Shown here: piece by piece, positions 44,731 through 53,770 of the stretch | Layout of the letters: the number at the start of each line of letters is the position of its first letter | Position numbering within the stretch: position 1 is the stretch's first letter | From: Comamonadaceae bacterium | Lineage (GTDB): Bacteria > Pseudomonadota > Gammaproteobacteria > Burkholderiales > Burkholderiaceae_C | Reading direction: 5' to 3' | DNA length: 63,226 nt | NCBI GenBank assembly: GCA_027490925.1 | Contig: JAIXXF010000021.1 | Coordinates: 1 to 63,226 of the forward strand | Notes under the pieces: generated by a model | What the model saw: only the letters and a program-made list of their open reading frames with translations | What the model was told of the DNA's origin: nothing | Databases searched by the model: none | Translations under genes and position numbers: made by a program

Positions 44731-45087
44731 CGGTCATTCCTTTTGTCAGACGCTGGGCTGCCCTTGGGGTTCGGCAGCGTTTGCCGAAGGGCGGCGTCGG
44801 TGGGTTTCTCCATCGCAGCGCCGTGGGCGCTGGGCATCAATGGGGCCAGACTTGCGGGTGCGGCAGAGTGCTTACCTGCCTGTTGAACCCGATTTTGTTG
44901 GGATTCAAATACCCAGTCAAGTATATCAAATTGAACCTTTATATGTTTAATGGTTGAAATATGGTGCTGCGACCGCCTGTAGAAATGGTGTCGGTTCCCG
45001 TTTTTCAAGGGGTCTTGCCACGGCACGGCGTGGCCGACACAGCAGCGCGGGGTTGACGGTCTGTTGAAGTGACCGAGAATCCAGCCC
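44731..45087. other. 357-bp divergent intergenic region
   Basis: Lies between the SLT gene (minus) and the DUF748 gene (plus). The centre (44885-44960) is conspicuously AT-rich for this genome, with TTCAA and TTGAA blocks, ATAC/GTAT and TATAT, and could hold promoters in both directions; I cannot assign clean -35/-10 pairs. The flanks are high-GC. A 181-codon minus-strand reading frame through it has no recognisable features and overlaps the DUF748 gene, so it is not called. Confidence 0.4.
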
Positions 45088-48000
45088 ATGACGATGATGG
45101 ATTTCATGAAAAACCATGGCTGGGCGCGGCGGACCGGTTGGGCGGTGGCGGCGTTGGTGTTGTTTTGGGCCATGACGTGGCTGGTGACGCCGCCGCTGGC
45201 CAAGCACCTGATCCAAACCGTGGCTTCTGAACGGTTGGGCCGCGCAGTCTCCGTGGGTGCGGTTGATTTCAAGCCGTGGTCTTTGGAATTGACCGTGACA
45301 GACTTGATGGTCGCTGGGCGGGAGGGGGCGCCACCTCAGCTGGCCTTGGGCCGCTTGTATCTGGACGCGGAACTCCAGTCGCTTTTCAGGCTGGCGCCTG
45401 TGGTGGACGCGCTTCAATTAGAGCGCCCCACCGTGCGCCTGACCCATTTGGGTGAAGGCCGATACGACATTGACGATGTGTTGGCGCGATTCGCCGCGCC
45501 TGCCGACGCCCCGGCCAATGCCCCGCCCCAATTCGCGCTGTTCAATCTGGCCTTGACTGGCGGCACGGTGGATTTCACCGACCAGACCATCCGCACCACC
45601 CATCAGGTCCGCGACCTGACCGTGACAGTGCCGTTCCTGAGCAACCTGGCCTCGCTGCGCGAAGTGAAGGTCGAGCCTCGCGTGGCCTTCGCCTTGAATG
45701 GCAGCCGGTTTGACAGCGCCGCCCAGGCCACGCCGTTCGCCCAAACCCGACAAGGCGATGCATCGCTCACACTGCAGCGGTTCGACCTCACCCCCTACCT
45801 GGGTTACCTGCCGCCCAGCCTGCCCGTGAAGCTGGTGTCTGGGGTGGTGGACGCAGACGTTCGGGTCGCGTTTCAGCAAACGCCCGAGCTGGCGGTGAAA
45901 CTCAGCGGGCAGGTCGGGCTGACCGGCTTCAAAGCGGTCGGTGCCCAGAACGGCGAGCTGTTGGCGTTTGACGCGCTTCAGGTCGAGCTTACCGACGTCC
46001 GTCCCCTGGCACGCACGGTCAAGCTGGGCGCGGTGACCCTGACCCAACCAACCCTGACGGCGGAGCGCGACGCCGCAGGGCGGCTCAACCTGGCGCTCGC
46101 TGGAACGGGCAATGGGCCGAAAAACGCTACAAAAAAAGAAGCGTCAGAGTTTGATTCGGCAAGGGCTAAAACGCAAAAAAACCCTCAATCTTCCCCTCAG
46201 ACGCCGGAACAGGCCAAAAATGGCGTTTCTGGTGCGGGGGCGGCAGCCACCACGGCCGCTTCCACGGCTTCTGCACCGGCCACCGGCACCTCTGCCACGA
46301 CCCCATGGAAGGCGAACGTCGAAAGCTTTAACCTGAAGGGCGGCACGGTTCGCTGGCAGGACCAGACGACCCAGCCGGTGGCGCGGCTGGCGCTGCGCGA
46401 CCTGCACCTTGAGGTCTCCGACATCGCTTGGCCCCTGGCGCAGCCACTGGCGTTCAAAGGCGGGCTGGTGGTTGCCACGGCTGGGCCCGATGGTCTGCCC
46501 CCGGCGTTGGGCCAGCCGCGACGGGTGACCCCCACGCCCACCAAGGGCGCCGCCGCGCGTTTGGAGAAGGCGGCCGCGAGCACCCCGGCCAAAACCCGCG
46601 TCGTTCCCAGCGTGGCCAGTGCCCCGCGCCTGGCGGGGGAGGTCACATTCAGTGGTTCCGCCACAGACTCTTTGGCCCGTGTGCAGGTCATCCTGTCCAA
46701 GTGGCCATTGGGCCTGGTCACGCCCTACGTCGCTGGGGTGCTGCGGCCGTCGCTCCACGGACAGCTGGACGCCGACCTGAGTGTGCAGTGGCAGCCCGCT
46801 GGCCTGCAACTGAGCGCCAGCCGTCTGACCCTGAGCGACGCGGCCCTGGCCGAAGCAGGCGGCCCACCGGCGGTCAGCTGGCGCGAGCTGCTGCTCTCGG
46901 ACCTGTCGGTCGACGTGGCGCAGCAAAATGTTCGGCTGGGCAAGCTGGCCCTGACCCGGCTTCATGCCAGTGTGGCCCGCGAGGCGGATGGCCAATGGAT
47001 GTACGAGCGCTGGCGCGTGACGCCGCCGCCGGGCAACACGCCTGGGCCCGCCTCCCAAGTGGCGGCAAGCCCAACCGCCAAGCCTTGGACCGTGGCGTTG
47101 GCGGAGTTGGTAGTGAGCGACGCGGGTGTTGCCTACCGCGACAGCAGCCGCGCCCAGCCCGTGGTGTTCGACGTCGGCGGCCTGTCGGTGCAGTTGAAGA
47201 ACGGGGTCTGGGGTCCACCGAGGCCGAGTGCCAAACCCTCGACCCTGGTGGTCTCAGGGCGCATCGCCGCACCGGGGAGCGAGGCTGGGCGCTTCAGTTA
47301 CAACGGTACCGTGGCCCTGAATCCCCTGGCGGCCCAGGGCCAAGTGGACGCGGTGCAACTGCCTCTGCATGCGTTCGAGCCTTACTTTGGCGACGCTCTG
47401 AACATCGACTTGTTGCGCGCTGACGCCGGGTTCAAGGGCGCGGTTCGCTACAGCGACGCCCTTGCGGGGCCCAGCGTGCGCGTGCAAGGCGACGTGGCGC
47501 TGGACGCCGTGCGCGCCGTGGGTGCCGCCACTGCGGCGGCGTCGCCCGCCAGTGCGGGGGGCACTGGGGTGGCCGCCGATGAGGACATCTTGAGCTGGAA
47601 GTCGTTGCGGCTGCGGGGCCTGGACCTAGCGTTGGCCCCGGGTACGGCTCCGCAGGTGCGGCTGGCGGAGTCGACCTTGAGTGACTACTTCGCGCGCATC
47701 GTGGTCGCCGAGTCGGGGCGCGTCAACCTGCAAAACCTGACCAAATCGGGCAGTGGCGCGGCGTCCGAGGCGGCGAAGGCCACACCAGCACCCGCAACGG
47801 GTGCGCCAGCGGCCTCTCCTGCGGCGGCCCCAGCCGCTTCAGCGTCCGCGACGGTGTCAACGGACACCACGCCTCCCGCACCTGGCTCGAAGCCAGCCGA
47901 CCCCCTGGCGCCTGTGATCGCCGTTGGCCCGGTGAACCTGCTCAATGGGCAGGTGTACTTTTCTGACCGCTTCATCAAACCCAACTACTCGGCCAATCTG

Positions 48001-49107
48001 ACCGAGCTGACGGGCAGCCTGAGCGCGTTTTCCTCTACCCCTGCGACCGGTGCCGATGGGCAAGTGGCGTTGGCCGATCTGGTGCTGCGCGGCAAAGCCG
48101 AAGGATCGGCGACGCTGGAGGTCACTGGCAAGCTCAACCCGTTGGCCCAACCCCTGGCGCTGGACATCACGGCCAAGGTGCGAGACCTGGAACTGCCGCC
48201 GTTGTCGCCTTACGCCATCAAGTACGCAGGTTATGGCATCGAGCGGGGCAAGCTCAGTCTGGATGTCAACTACGCGGTCTCACCGGCTGGACAACTCACC
48301 GCCCGCAACCAGTTCGTGCTGAACCAGCTGCGTTTCGGTGACAAAGTGGAGGGTGCGCCCAACAGCCTGCCAGTCAAGCTCGCGGTGGCGCTGTTGGCGG
48401 ACCGCAATGGGGTGATCGACATCAACCTGCCGATCAGCGGGTCGCTGAACGACCCGCAGTTCAGCATCGGACCCATCGTTTTCAAGGCCATCGTCAACCT
48501 CATCGTCAAGGCCGTGACGTCGCCGTTCTCGCTGCTCTCAGGGGGCGCTGGCGGCGCGGGCGATGACCTCGGCAGCGTGTCTTTCCAGCCCGGCAGTGCG
48601 CTTTTGGGCAGTGCCGAACGCCAAAGCCTGGACAAGTTGGTGCGCGCTTTGGTGGACCGGCCTTCGCTCACGCTGACGGTGGTGGGCACGGCCAGCCTGC
48701 AAGCGGAGCGAGACGCCCTGCGCCGCGAGCAACTGCAACAGCGCTTGCTGGCGGAAAAGCGCCGGACCGCCAAGCCCGGCGAAACGGTGCCGTCGGTGCT
48801 GACCAACGCCGAGTACCCGGCCTTGGTGGCCGCCGTGTACAAGCGCACCGACATGTCCAAACCGCGCAACGCGCTGGGCTTGGCCAAAGACCTGACGGTG
48901 TCAGAGATGGAGGGCCTGTTGCTAACCAACACGTCGGTGTCTGACGATCAGGTGCGCGGTCTCGCCAACCAGCGAGCCAACGCCGTGCGGGAGTATTTGC
49001 TGGCGCAGAAAATCCCGGCCGATCGCCTGTTCTTGGGCGCGAGCAGCACCACCCCCAGTGCATCCGGCTGGCGCCCGCGCGCTGAGCTCAACCTCGGCCT
49101 GCCTTGA
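45088..49107 (+). CDS. Giant DUF748 / AsmA-like envelope protein with OmpA-like C-terminus
   Basis: 1339 aa. One N-terminal membrane anchor (~15-35), then AsmA/DUF748-like repeats (LGRAVSVGAVDFKPWSLELTV, VDFTDQTIRTTHQV, NLLNGQVYFSDRFIKPNYSA, LPPLSPYAIKYAGYGIERGKLSLDVNY with key part KYAGYGIERGKLSLD). A C-terminal OmpA-like segment starts SFQPGSALLGSAERQSLDKL and ends QKIPADRLFLGAS. AsmA-like proteins form periplasm-spanning bridges for lipid transport; a related role is inferred. Two long Ala/Pro/Thr linkers (~350-405, ~880-945) split the chain, the first containing a repeat copy. Transcribed alone. No function has been shown, to my knowledge, for this architecture. Confidence 0.85.
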   Translation: MTMMDFMKNHGWARRTGWAVAALVLFWAMTWLVTPPLAKHLIQTVASERLGRAVSVGAVDFKPWSLELTVTDLMVAGREGAPPQLALGRLYLDAELQSLFRLAPVVDALQLERPTVRLTHLGEGRYDIDDVLARFAAPADAPANAPPQFALFNLALTGGTVDFTDQTIRTTHQVRDLTVTVPFLSNLASLREVKVEPRVAFALNGSRFDSAAQATPFAQTRQGDASLTLQRFDLTPYLGYLPPSLPVKLVSGVVDADVRVAFQQTPELAVKLSGQVGLTGFKAVGAQNGELLAFDALQVELTDVRPLARTVKLGAVTLTQPTLTAERDAAGRLNLALAGTGNGPKNATKKEASEFDSARAKTQKNPQSSPQTPEQAKNGVSGAGAAATTAASTASAPATGTSATTPWKANVESFNLKGGTVRWQDQTTQPVARLALRDLHLEVSDIAWPLAQPLAFKGGLVVATAGPDGLPPALGQPRRVTPTPTKGAAARLEKAAASTPAKTRVVPSVASAPRLAGEVTFSGSATDSLARVQVILSKWPLGLVTPYVAGVLRPSLHGQLDADLSVQWQPAGLQLSASRLTLSDAALAEAGGPPAVSWRELLLSDLSVDVAQQNVRLGKLALTRLHASVAREADGQWMYERWRVTPPPGNTPGPASQVAASPTAKPWTVALAELVVSDAGVAYRDSSRAQPVVFDVGGLSVQLKNGVWGPPRPSAKPSTLVVSGRIAAPGSEAGRFSYNGTVALNPLAAQGQVDAVQLPLHAFEPYFGDALNIDLLRADAGFKGAVRYSDALAGPSVRVQGDVALDAVRAVGAATAAASPASAGGTGVAADEDILSWKSLRLRGLDLALAPGTAPQVRLAESTLSDYFARIVVAESGRVNLQNLTKSGSGAASEAAKATPAPATGAPAASPAAAPAASASATVSTDTTPPAPGSKPADPLAPVIAVGPVNLLNGQVYFSDRFIKPNYSANLTELTGSLSAFSSTPATGADGQVALADLVLRGKAEGSATLEVTGKLNPLAQPLALDITAKVRDLELPPLSPYAIKYAGYGIERGKLSLDVNYAVSPAGQLTARNQFVLNQLRFGDKVEGAPNSLPVKLAVALLADRNGVIDINLPISGSLNDPQFSIGPIVFKAIVNLIVKAVTSPFSLLSGGAGGAGDDLGSVSFQPGSALLGSAERQSLDKLVRALVDRPSLTLTVVGTASLQAERDALRREQLQQRLLAEKRRTAKPGETVPSVLTNAEYPALVAAVYKRTDMSKPRNALGLAKDLTVSEMEGLLLTNTSVSDDQVRGLANQRANAVREYLLAQKIPADRLFLGASSTTPSASGWRPRAELNLGLP
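46126..46167 (-). repeat. Interspersed 42-nt repeat, copy 5 (in the DUF748 gene)
   Basis: On the minus strand the core runs from AGCCCTTGCC to TTTTTTTGTAGC, exactly 42 nt, with GATTGAGGG about 22 bases further upstream as in copies 3 and 7. Antisense to the gene. It encodes the Lys/Glu/Thr-rich linker near residues 347-360, an A-rich patch foreign to the surrounding GC-rich code. Confidence 0.6.
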
Positions 49108-49135
49108 TCCCGCCCAGCCCGCCCCCTGGGTCGGA

Positions 49136-49164
49136 TTGGTGCCGCGCATTCGCGGTGACAATAC
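49136..49164 (+). promoter_or_regulatory. Possible promoter of the DUF349 gene
   Basis: TTGGTG (49136-49141) and CAATAC (49159-49164) with a 17-bp spacer, in the gap after the DUF748 gene. Matches to the σ70 consensus are moderate. It would place transcription start near 49171, leaving a leader of about 90 bases before ATG 49264. Confidence 0.35.
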
Positions 49165-49263
49165 AGGGCTGTCGCGATGACCGCCTTCGGGCGTGTTCGC
49201 GTCCCATTCCCCGGTGACCCCGCCTGCTGCGGGCAGTCACCACCGACGTTTCAGTTCAGAGCC

Positions 49264-52011
49264 ATGACACAAGCCTCCGCCAAGCCGCAAGACACCCAGG
49301 CGCTCGACGCGCTCACCGGCGGCGCCTTTTCCGCCCCCACCTCCGGCGAGCGCGCCGCCCGCGTGCGCGACTGGCTTGCCAGCCAGCCGCCAGTGGAGCA
49401 GTTGCAAGATGTGTTTCGCGAGCTCAGCGCGCGCGACAAGGGCGCGGCCCGCCCCCTGCGTGAGAAGCTCGACGAGATCAAGCGCGCCAAAGGCCAGGAA
49501 GTCATCGCCGCCGAATGGGCCGACAAAGCCCAGGCGCTGCTCGGTCAGCCCAAGCTGAATATTGCCGACGCGCTGGCGTGGCAGCGCGATGCCGCCAAGG
49601 CCGGTGCCCCGCTGAGCCGGGAGCCGTTGGCGTCGGTCAAGCAGCAACTGGCCGAACGCGTGCGCATCATCGAAGACCTGCAGCACCGCGTGCAGGTGCA
49701 GCGCGAGGCGGCGGTGTTGCTGGCCCAGCGCATCGAGGTGCTGTCCACTAAGAGCTGGAAAGACGCTCAAGCGGCTTTGGCCGCGCTGGACAGCGACGTG
49801 GCGGGCTGGCAAACCCAGGCCACCGACTTGTTGAACGACACCAACTGGGCCAGTGTTGACGCCAAGTTTCCTCCCCAACTTGATGCCTCCCGGGCCCAGT
49901 TGCTGGTGGTGTGGGACGCCTTCCAGGGCGCGGTCGCCCAAACGGTCGCCGCCGCCAGCGACGCGGCTGCGCCTTTGCCGTCGGTTCCCATGTGGGCGAG
50001 TGAATTGCGTGCGCTGCGGGGCGTGTCCGACCCAGCACCAGAAGTCGCAGGCAAAGCTGGGAAACCCCGGCTCGATCCCGAACAACTGAAGGCTTTGCGC
50101 GACAAAGCCCATGCCGTGGTTGGCGAGGTCCTGGGCAAGCTCGAGCAAGAAACCGCCGAAGGCCATGGCAAGGCGAGCGCAGGCGCAGCCAGTGCGCTGC
50201 GCAACGCACTCAAGGAGCATGGCAAGTTCATTGGCCCCGAACTTGACGCCCGGGCACAGGCGGCGCTGGGCACTGCCGGGGAGCTCGAGGGCTGGCAACG
50301 GTGGCGGGCCGACCAACTGCGCGAAGAGCTGGTGGGCAAGGCCGAGGGGCTGCTCAAGCGCCACGAGGGGCAAGCGCTGGGTGGTCGCAAGATGCAAGAC
50401 ACGCTGCGCGGTTTGCGGGAGCAGTGGAAACAAACGGACCAGGGCGGCGTGCCCAACCACGGGCTGTGGAAACGCTTCGACGAGGCGTGTAACGAGGCCT
50501 ATAAAGTGGTCGAGGCCTGGCTGGAAAAGGTCAAGGCCGACGCGGCCGAGCACCGCCAGCAGCGGTTGGCTTTGATCGAAGAAGTCAAGGCCTGGGCATC
50601 CGACAACCGGGTCGCCAAAGACAACGATTGGAAAGGTTTCAACCGCGTGTTGCATCAGTTCGCCGACCGCTGGCGCGACAGTGGCCACGTGGGTGAGAAG
50701 GTGTTCGCTGAACTGCAGCCGCTGTGGAAGGCCGCCCTGCAAACCGCTGCAGAGCCGCTGGAAGCGGTGCAGAAGGACAGCTTGGCCCGTCGCCAGGCGA
50801 TGATCGACGAGGCCGCCGCACTGGGTGCCGCGCCGACGCTGCGGATCGACGCGGTCAAGGCCCTGCAGCAGCGCTGGCAGGCCGAGGCCCAAACCGTGCC
50901 GCTGGATCGCAAACACGAGCAAAAGCTGTGGGACGCTTTCCGCAAGCCGATCGACGATGCATTCCAACGCAAAACGACGGAACGCGAGCAAGCCAGTGCG
51001 GCGCTCACCGGCCGCGACCGGGCCGTGTTGGAGGCAGCGAAGGCGCTCGATGCCGCGAACGCCAGCGGCGACGCACCCACCATCCGGGCGGCTGTGGCCG
51101 TGCTGGAAGCCGCGTTGCGCGGTCAGGCGCAGGCGGTAGCCGATGTGGCGGCGACCCAATTCACCGATCCCAGGCAGTCGGGTCCCGTTTCAGATGAAAA
51201 ACCGGCTATAGCCCACGTCGAATCTGGAAGTGCTGCTATCAATATCGAAGCGGATACCAGTTCCGATGCCGATGGCCAGCCCGGGGCCGACACCAGCGGC
51301 GCCGCCACCGCCGAAGCACCGGCCGCACCCACCCCACCGCCCAAACCCGTGCGCCCGGTGGTGGCCATGCGGGGGGACGACCGCCCCGGCATGAAGAAGG
51401 CCGAAACCGCGCCAGCTGGCCGGGGAGGCAAGTTTGGCGATCGGCCTGGCTCCCGCGGCCCCGGCCGCGATGGCCGCCCCGGCGACCGCACGTCAGACCG
51501 GGGCCCTCGCCCAGATCGCTACGGCGACCGGTCGGCGACCGAGGACCGTGGCCCACGTCTGGGAGACGCTGCGTTCCGCGCCCAGCGAGAGGCGCTGGAG
51601 AAGGCCGAGTTCGCGCTGCGCAAGCTGGCTGCCCAAGCCCATGGAGAGGCCCTGACCCAGCTGCTCACCGCTTGGGAAAAGCGCGATGCCAGCCAGCTGC
51701 CTGGTACCCAGGAGTTGGGCGGTCGGGTGTCGGCAGCGGTGCGCGGCCTTTGGTCCCAGGCGCTGTCCAGTCCCCCAGTCGGCGATGCCCAAGAGGCCTT
51801 GTTGCGCCTGGAGATGGCCGCCGAAGTGCCAACGCCAGCCGATCAATTGCCCGCACGCCGAGCGCTGCAGCTGCAGTTGTTGACCCGTCGCAACGACCCA
51901 GCGCCCGCTCAAACCTGGGGCCAGGACACCGCCCGCGTCTTGGCTGCAGGGTTCGATGCCGCCCAGGCGCGCCGAGTGCAGAACGTGTTGAAGGTCCTCC
52001 TCAAACGCTGA
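49264..52011 (+). CDS. DUF349 domain protein with RG/D-rich tail segment
   Basis: 915 aa from ATG 49264 (ATG 49177 adds 29 unconserved residues). Largely helical with several DUF349 repeats, recognisable from W-K-Q/R patterns: GLREQWKQTDQGGVPNHGLWKRFDEACNEAY (key part LREQWKQTD), DNDWKGFNRVLHQFADRWRDSG and LWDAFRKPIDDAFQRK. Function unknown; DUF349 proteins are thought to be cytoplasmic. Residues ~645-690 include a repeat-encoded stretch and an Ala/Pro linker. Residues ~700-762 are rich in Arg/Gly/Asp/Pro (RGGKFGDRPGSRGPGRDGRP), reminiscent of RNA-binding RGG tails. A conserved-looking helical domain closes the protein. Convergent with mtfA. Confidence 0.8.
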   Translation: MTQASAKPQDTQALDALTGGAFSAPTSGERAARVRDWLASQPPVEQLQDVFRELSARDKGAARPLREKLDEIKRAKGQEVIAAEWADKAQALLGQPKLNIADALAWQRDAAKAGAPLSREPLASVKQQLAERVRIIEDLQHRVQVQREAAVLLAQRIEVLSTKSWKDAQAALAALDSDVAGWQTQATDLLNDTNWASVDAKFPPQLDASRAQLLVVWDAFQGAVAQTVAAASDAAAPLPSVPMWASELRALRGVSDPAPEVAGKAGKPRLDPEQLKALRDKAHAVVGEVLGKLEQETAEGHGKASAGAASALRNALKEHGKFIGPELDARAQAALGTAGELEGWQRWRADQLREELVGKAEGLLKRHEGQALGGRKMQDTLRGLREQWKQTDQGGVPNHGLWKRFDEACNEAYKVVEAWLEKVKADAAEHRQQRLALIEEVKAWASDNRVAKDNDWKGFNRVLHQFADRWRDSGHVGEKVFAELQPLWKAALQTAAEPLEAVQKDSLARRQAMIDEAAALGAAPTLRIDAVKALQQRWQAEAQTVPLDRKHEQKLWDAFRKPIDDAFQRKTTEREQASAALTGRDRAVLEAAKALDAANASGDAPTIRAAVAVLEAALRGQAQAVADVAATQFTDPRQSGPVSDEKPAIAHVESGSAAINIEADTSSDADGQPGADTSGAATAEAPAAPTPPPKPVRPVVAMRGDDRPGMKKAETAPAGRGGKFGDRPGSRGPGRDGRPGDRTSDRGPRPDRYGDRSATEDRGPRLGDAAFRAQREALEKAEFALRKLAAQAHGEALTQLLTAWEKRDASQLPGTQELGGRVSAAVRGLWSQALSSPPVGDAQEALLRLEMAAEVPTPADQLPARRALQLQLLTRRNDPAPAQTWGQDTARVLAAGFDAAQARRVQNVLKVLLKR
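51210..51251 (+). repeat. Interspersed 42-nt repeat, copy 6 (in the DUF349 gene)
   Basis: Core from AGCCCACGTC to GCTATCAATATCGAAGC, exactly 42 nt, sense to the gene, with GATGAAAAACCGG just upstream (51193). Encodes part of the linker between the helical repeats and the RG-rich segment (residues ~649-663). Confidence 0.65.
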
Positions 52012-52065
52012 TCCTGGCGGGCGGAAAGCGCAGCTGGGTGGGGTGGGCCCAATGCCCCGCCTGGC

Positions 52066-52905
52066 TCAAATGCTGCTGGGTGGTGGCAGTCCCGGGCGAA
52101 AGAACGCGTCGAACAGAGGCATCAGATCGGGGAAGTCGGCCTCGAAGCGCAGCCGGTTGACGAAATAGGCCTCGCAGGCGACGGCGAAAAATTCCACGAC
52201 AGACACCGCGCCATAGTCGTTCAGCCAGGGCCGATCCCCGCCGAACCGTTCGGCGATGGTGACCTGCTCTCTGAACCGACCGTACGCTGCGTGCATGGCG
52301 CCCAACCATGCGGTGCGGGCGATCGCGGCCGCTGCATGGCCCATGAAACCGGGTGACAGGGGCGGGCAGCCCGTGGCCTCACCGCCGTATCGCATGTCGA
52401 GTTTGTGGGCGAACTCGTGGATCACCACGTTGTAGCCTTGCGCGGCGGAGCCGCCCGCCAATGCCACGTCCTGCCAACTCAGCGTCACTGGTCCCCGGTG
52501 CATCGTTTCGCCAGAAATCACTTCGCGGTAACGGTGAACCACGCCCGCCGGGTCTTGAAATTCGCGCGGCGCGACCACCTCGCCGGGGTGGACCACGATG
52601 CCAACGAAATCGTCGTACCAGCCCAGTCCCTGCCTCAGGTGCAAGACCGGCAAGCAGGCCTGCGCTGCGATGTCTACCGCGATTTGGTCGGTGATCACCA
52701 GCCCATTGGCGCCATAAAACTCCTTTGCGGCCAGGAATTGCTGGGTCAGCGAATGCAGGCGCCACTGGTCTGGCTCGGGCAGGGCGGCCAAAAAAGGGTA
52801 ACCCTTCAGGGTATTGCCCCACACCGATTCCGGCAGCAAGGCTGTGTGTGCCATGCCGTCCAACCGGCCCTGGACCCAGCGCGCCAGCAAACGCCAAAAA
52901 GCCAC
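52066..52905 (-). CDS. mtfA: MtfA-like zinc peptidase (M90 family)
   Basis: 279 aa from GTG 52905. Cytoplasmic zinc aminopeptidase-like protein; in E. coli MtfA binds the repressor Mlc and so modulates glucose PTS genes. The zinc motif is VIHEFAHKLDMRYG; upstream are YDDFVGIVVHPGEVV and TLSWQDVALAGG, downstream NDYGAVSVVEFFAVACEAYFV with the third ligand. The first 130 codons of the open frame overlap lpxH and are not real. The start is uncertain: GTG 52905 follows the lpxH stop closely and gives a family-like N-terminus; ATG 52854 gives 262 aa. Convergent with the DUF349 gene. Confidence 0.88.
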   Translation of the reverse strand: MAFWRLLARWVQGRLDGMAHTALLPESVWGNTLKGYPFLAALPEPDQWRLHSLTQQFLAAKEFYGANGLVITDQIAVDIAAQACLPVLHLRQGLGWYDDFVGIVVHPGEVVAPREFQDPAGVVHRYREVISGETMHRGPVTLSWQDVALAGGSAAQGYNVVIHEFAHKLDMRYGGEATGCPPLSPGFMGHAAAAIARTAWLGAMHAAYGRFREQVTIAERFGGDRPWLNDYGAVSVVEFFAVACEAYFVNRLRFEADFPDLMPLFDAFFRPGLPPPSSI

Positions 52906-52916
52906 AGCCCGCGCTT

Positions 52917-53738
52917 TCAGCCCAGCAAGGGCAACCGTTGCGCGGTCAGGCCGGCGCAGTGTGGGCGCACCGTCAGGCGCAAGACTTCGGCACGCGGGGG
53001 GTGGGCGGCGGCGTCCCAATCGCTCAACACCACCCGCTGCCGCCCCCGTTCCAGCCGGTGGGTGGCTGGTCGGTGTGTGTGTCCGTGCAGCAGCGTGGTG
53101 GCTTGGGTGAGGTCCAGCAGGGCGCTGACCGCGTCGGGGTGAACGTCGGCCCAGGGCATACCCTGGGCGTGGGCCGACCGTTGGGACTTTTCGCTGTGGT
53201 CCCGCATGGCCCGGGCGATGGCCTGGCGCTCGGCCAGCGGGCGTTGCAAGAAAGCCTGTTGCCAGTCGGGCTGCCTGACTTGGGCCCGAAACGCCATGTA
53301 GGCGGTGTCGTCCAGGCACAGTGCATCGCCGTGTGCCAGCGCCCAGCGCTCACCACCAAAACACAGCACAGTGGGGTCTGGCAGCAAGGTGATGTGGCAG
53401 GCTTGCGCGAATGTGGCACCGAGCAGAAAGTCTCGGTTGCCGAGCATCGCATACACCGGCCGCTGTGACGCCGTGGTCAACAGGGTGTGGGCACAGTGCC
53501 GCTCAAAGTCGCCAGGCGGGGTGGCCAGCACATCGTCCCCCACCCAGGCTTCAAACAGGTCGCCCAAGATGAACACCGCATCTGCAGAGGTGTGCGCCAT
53601 GTGGCGCTGCCAGACCGCGCAGGTGGCGGGCTCACTGGCTTGGAGGTGCAGATCGGAAATGAATTCCAGCTCCCGCCAGCTGGGGGGGGCGGTCAGTTCA
53701 GCCCAGGGCCCGCAGTCACGGGCCGAAGGCGGGGTCAT
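52917..53738 (-). CDS. lpxH: UDP-2,3-diacylglucosamine hydrolase
   Basis: 273 aa from ATG 53738. Peripheral inner-membrane metallophosphoesterase that makes lipid X in lipid A synthesis. Calcineurin-like metal motifs: FISDLHLQ, FILGDLFEAWVGDD, MLGNRDFLLG, LAHGDALCLDD, LLHGHTHRPATH. AGAGG stands 6 bases before this ATG; a GTG at 53756 is also in frame. It runs about 30 residues longer than E. coli LpxH, mostly at the N-terminus. Lies 32 bp after ppiB. Confidence 0.93.
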   Translation of the reverse strand: MTPPSARDCGPWAELTAPPSWRELEFISDLHLQASEPATCAVWQRHMAHTSADAVFILGDLFEAWVGDDVLATPPGDFERHCAHTLLTTASQRPVYAMLGNRDFLLGATFAQACHITLLPDPTVLCFGGERWALAHGDALCLDDTAYMAFRAQVRQPDWQQAFLQRPLAERQAIARAMRDHSEKSQRSAHAQGMPWADVHPDAVSALLDLTQATTLLHGHTHRPATHRLERGRQRVVLSDWDAAAHPPRAEVLRLTVRPHCAGLTAQRLPLLG

Positions 53739-53770
53739 GGGCGCCTCTTGGTCCACCGGCGCCGCAGGGT

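Noticed and set aside
44727-45272. 181-codon minus-strand open frame in the gap before the DUF748 gene
   Set aside because: It overlaps the start of the DUF748 gene, has no ribosome site, and its composition changes with the AT-rich patch rather than following codon rules.
46144-47058. 304-codon minus-strand frame opposite the DUF748 gene
   Set aside because: Arg/Gly/Pro-rich shadow of a GC-rich gene; no motif.
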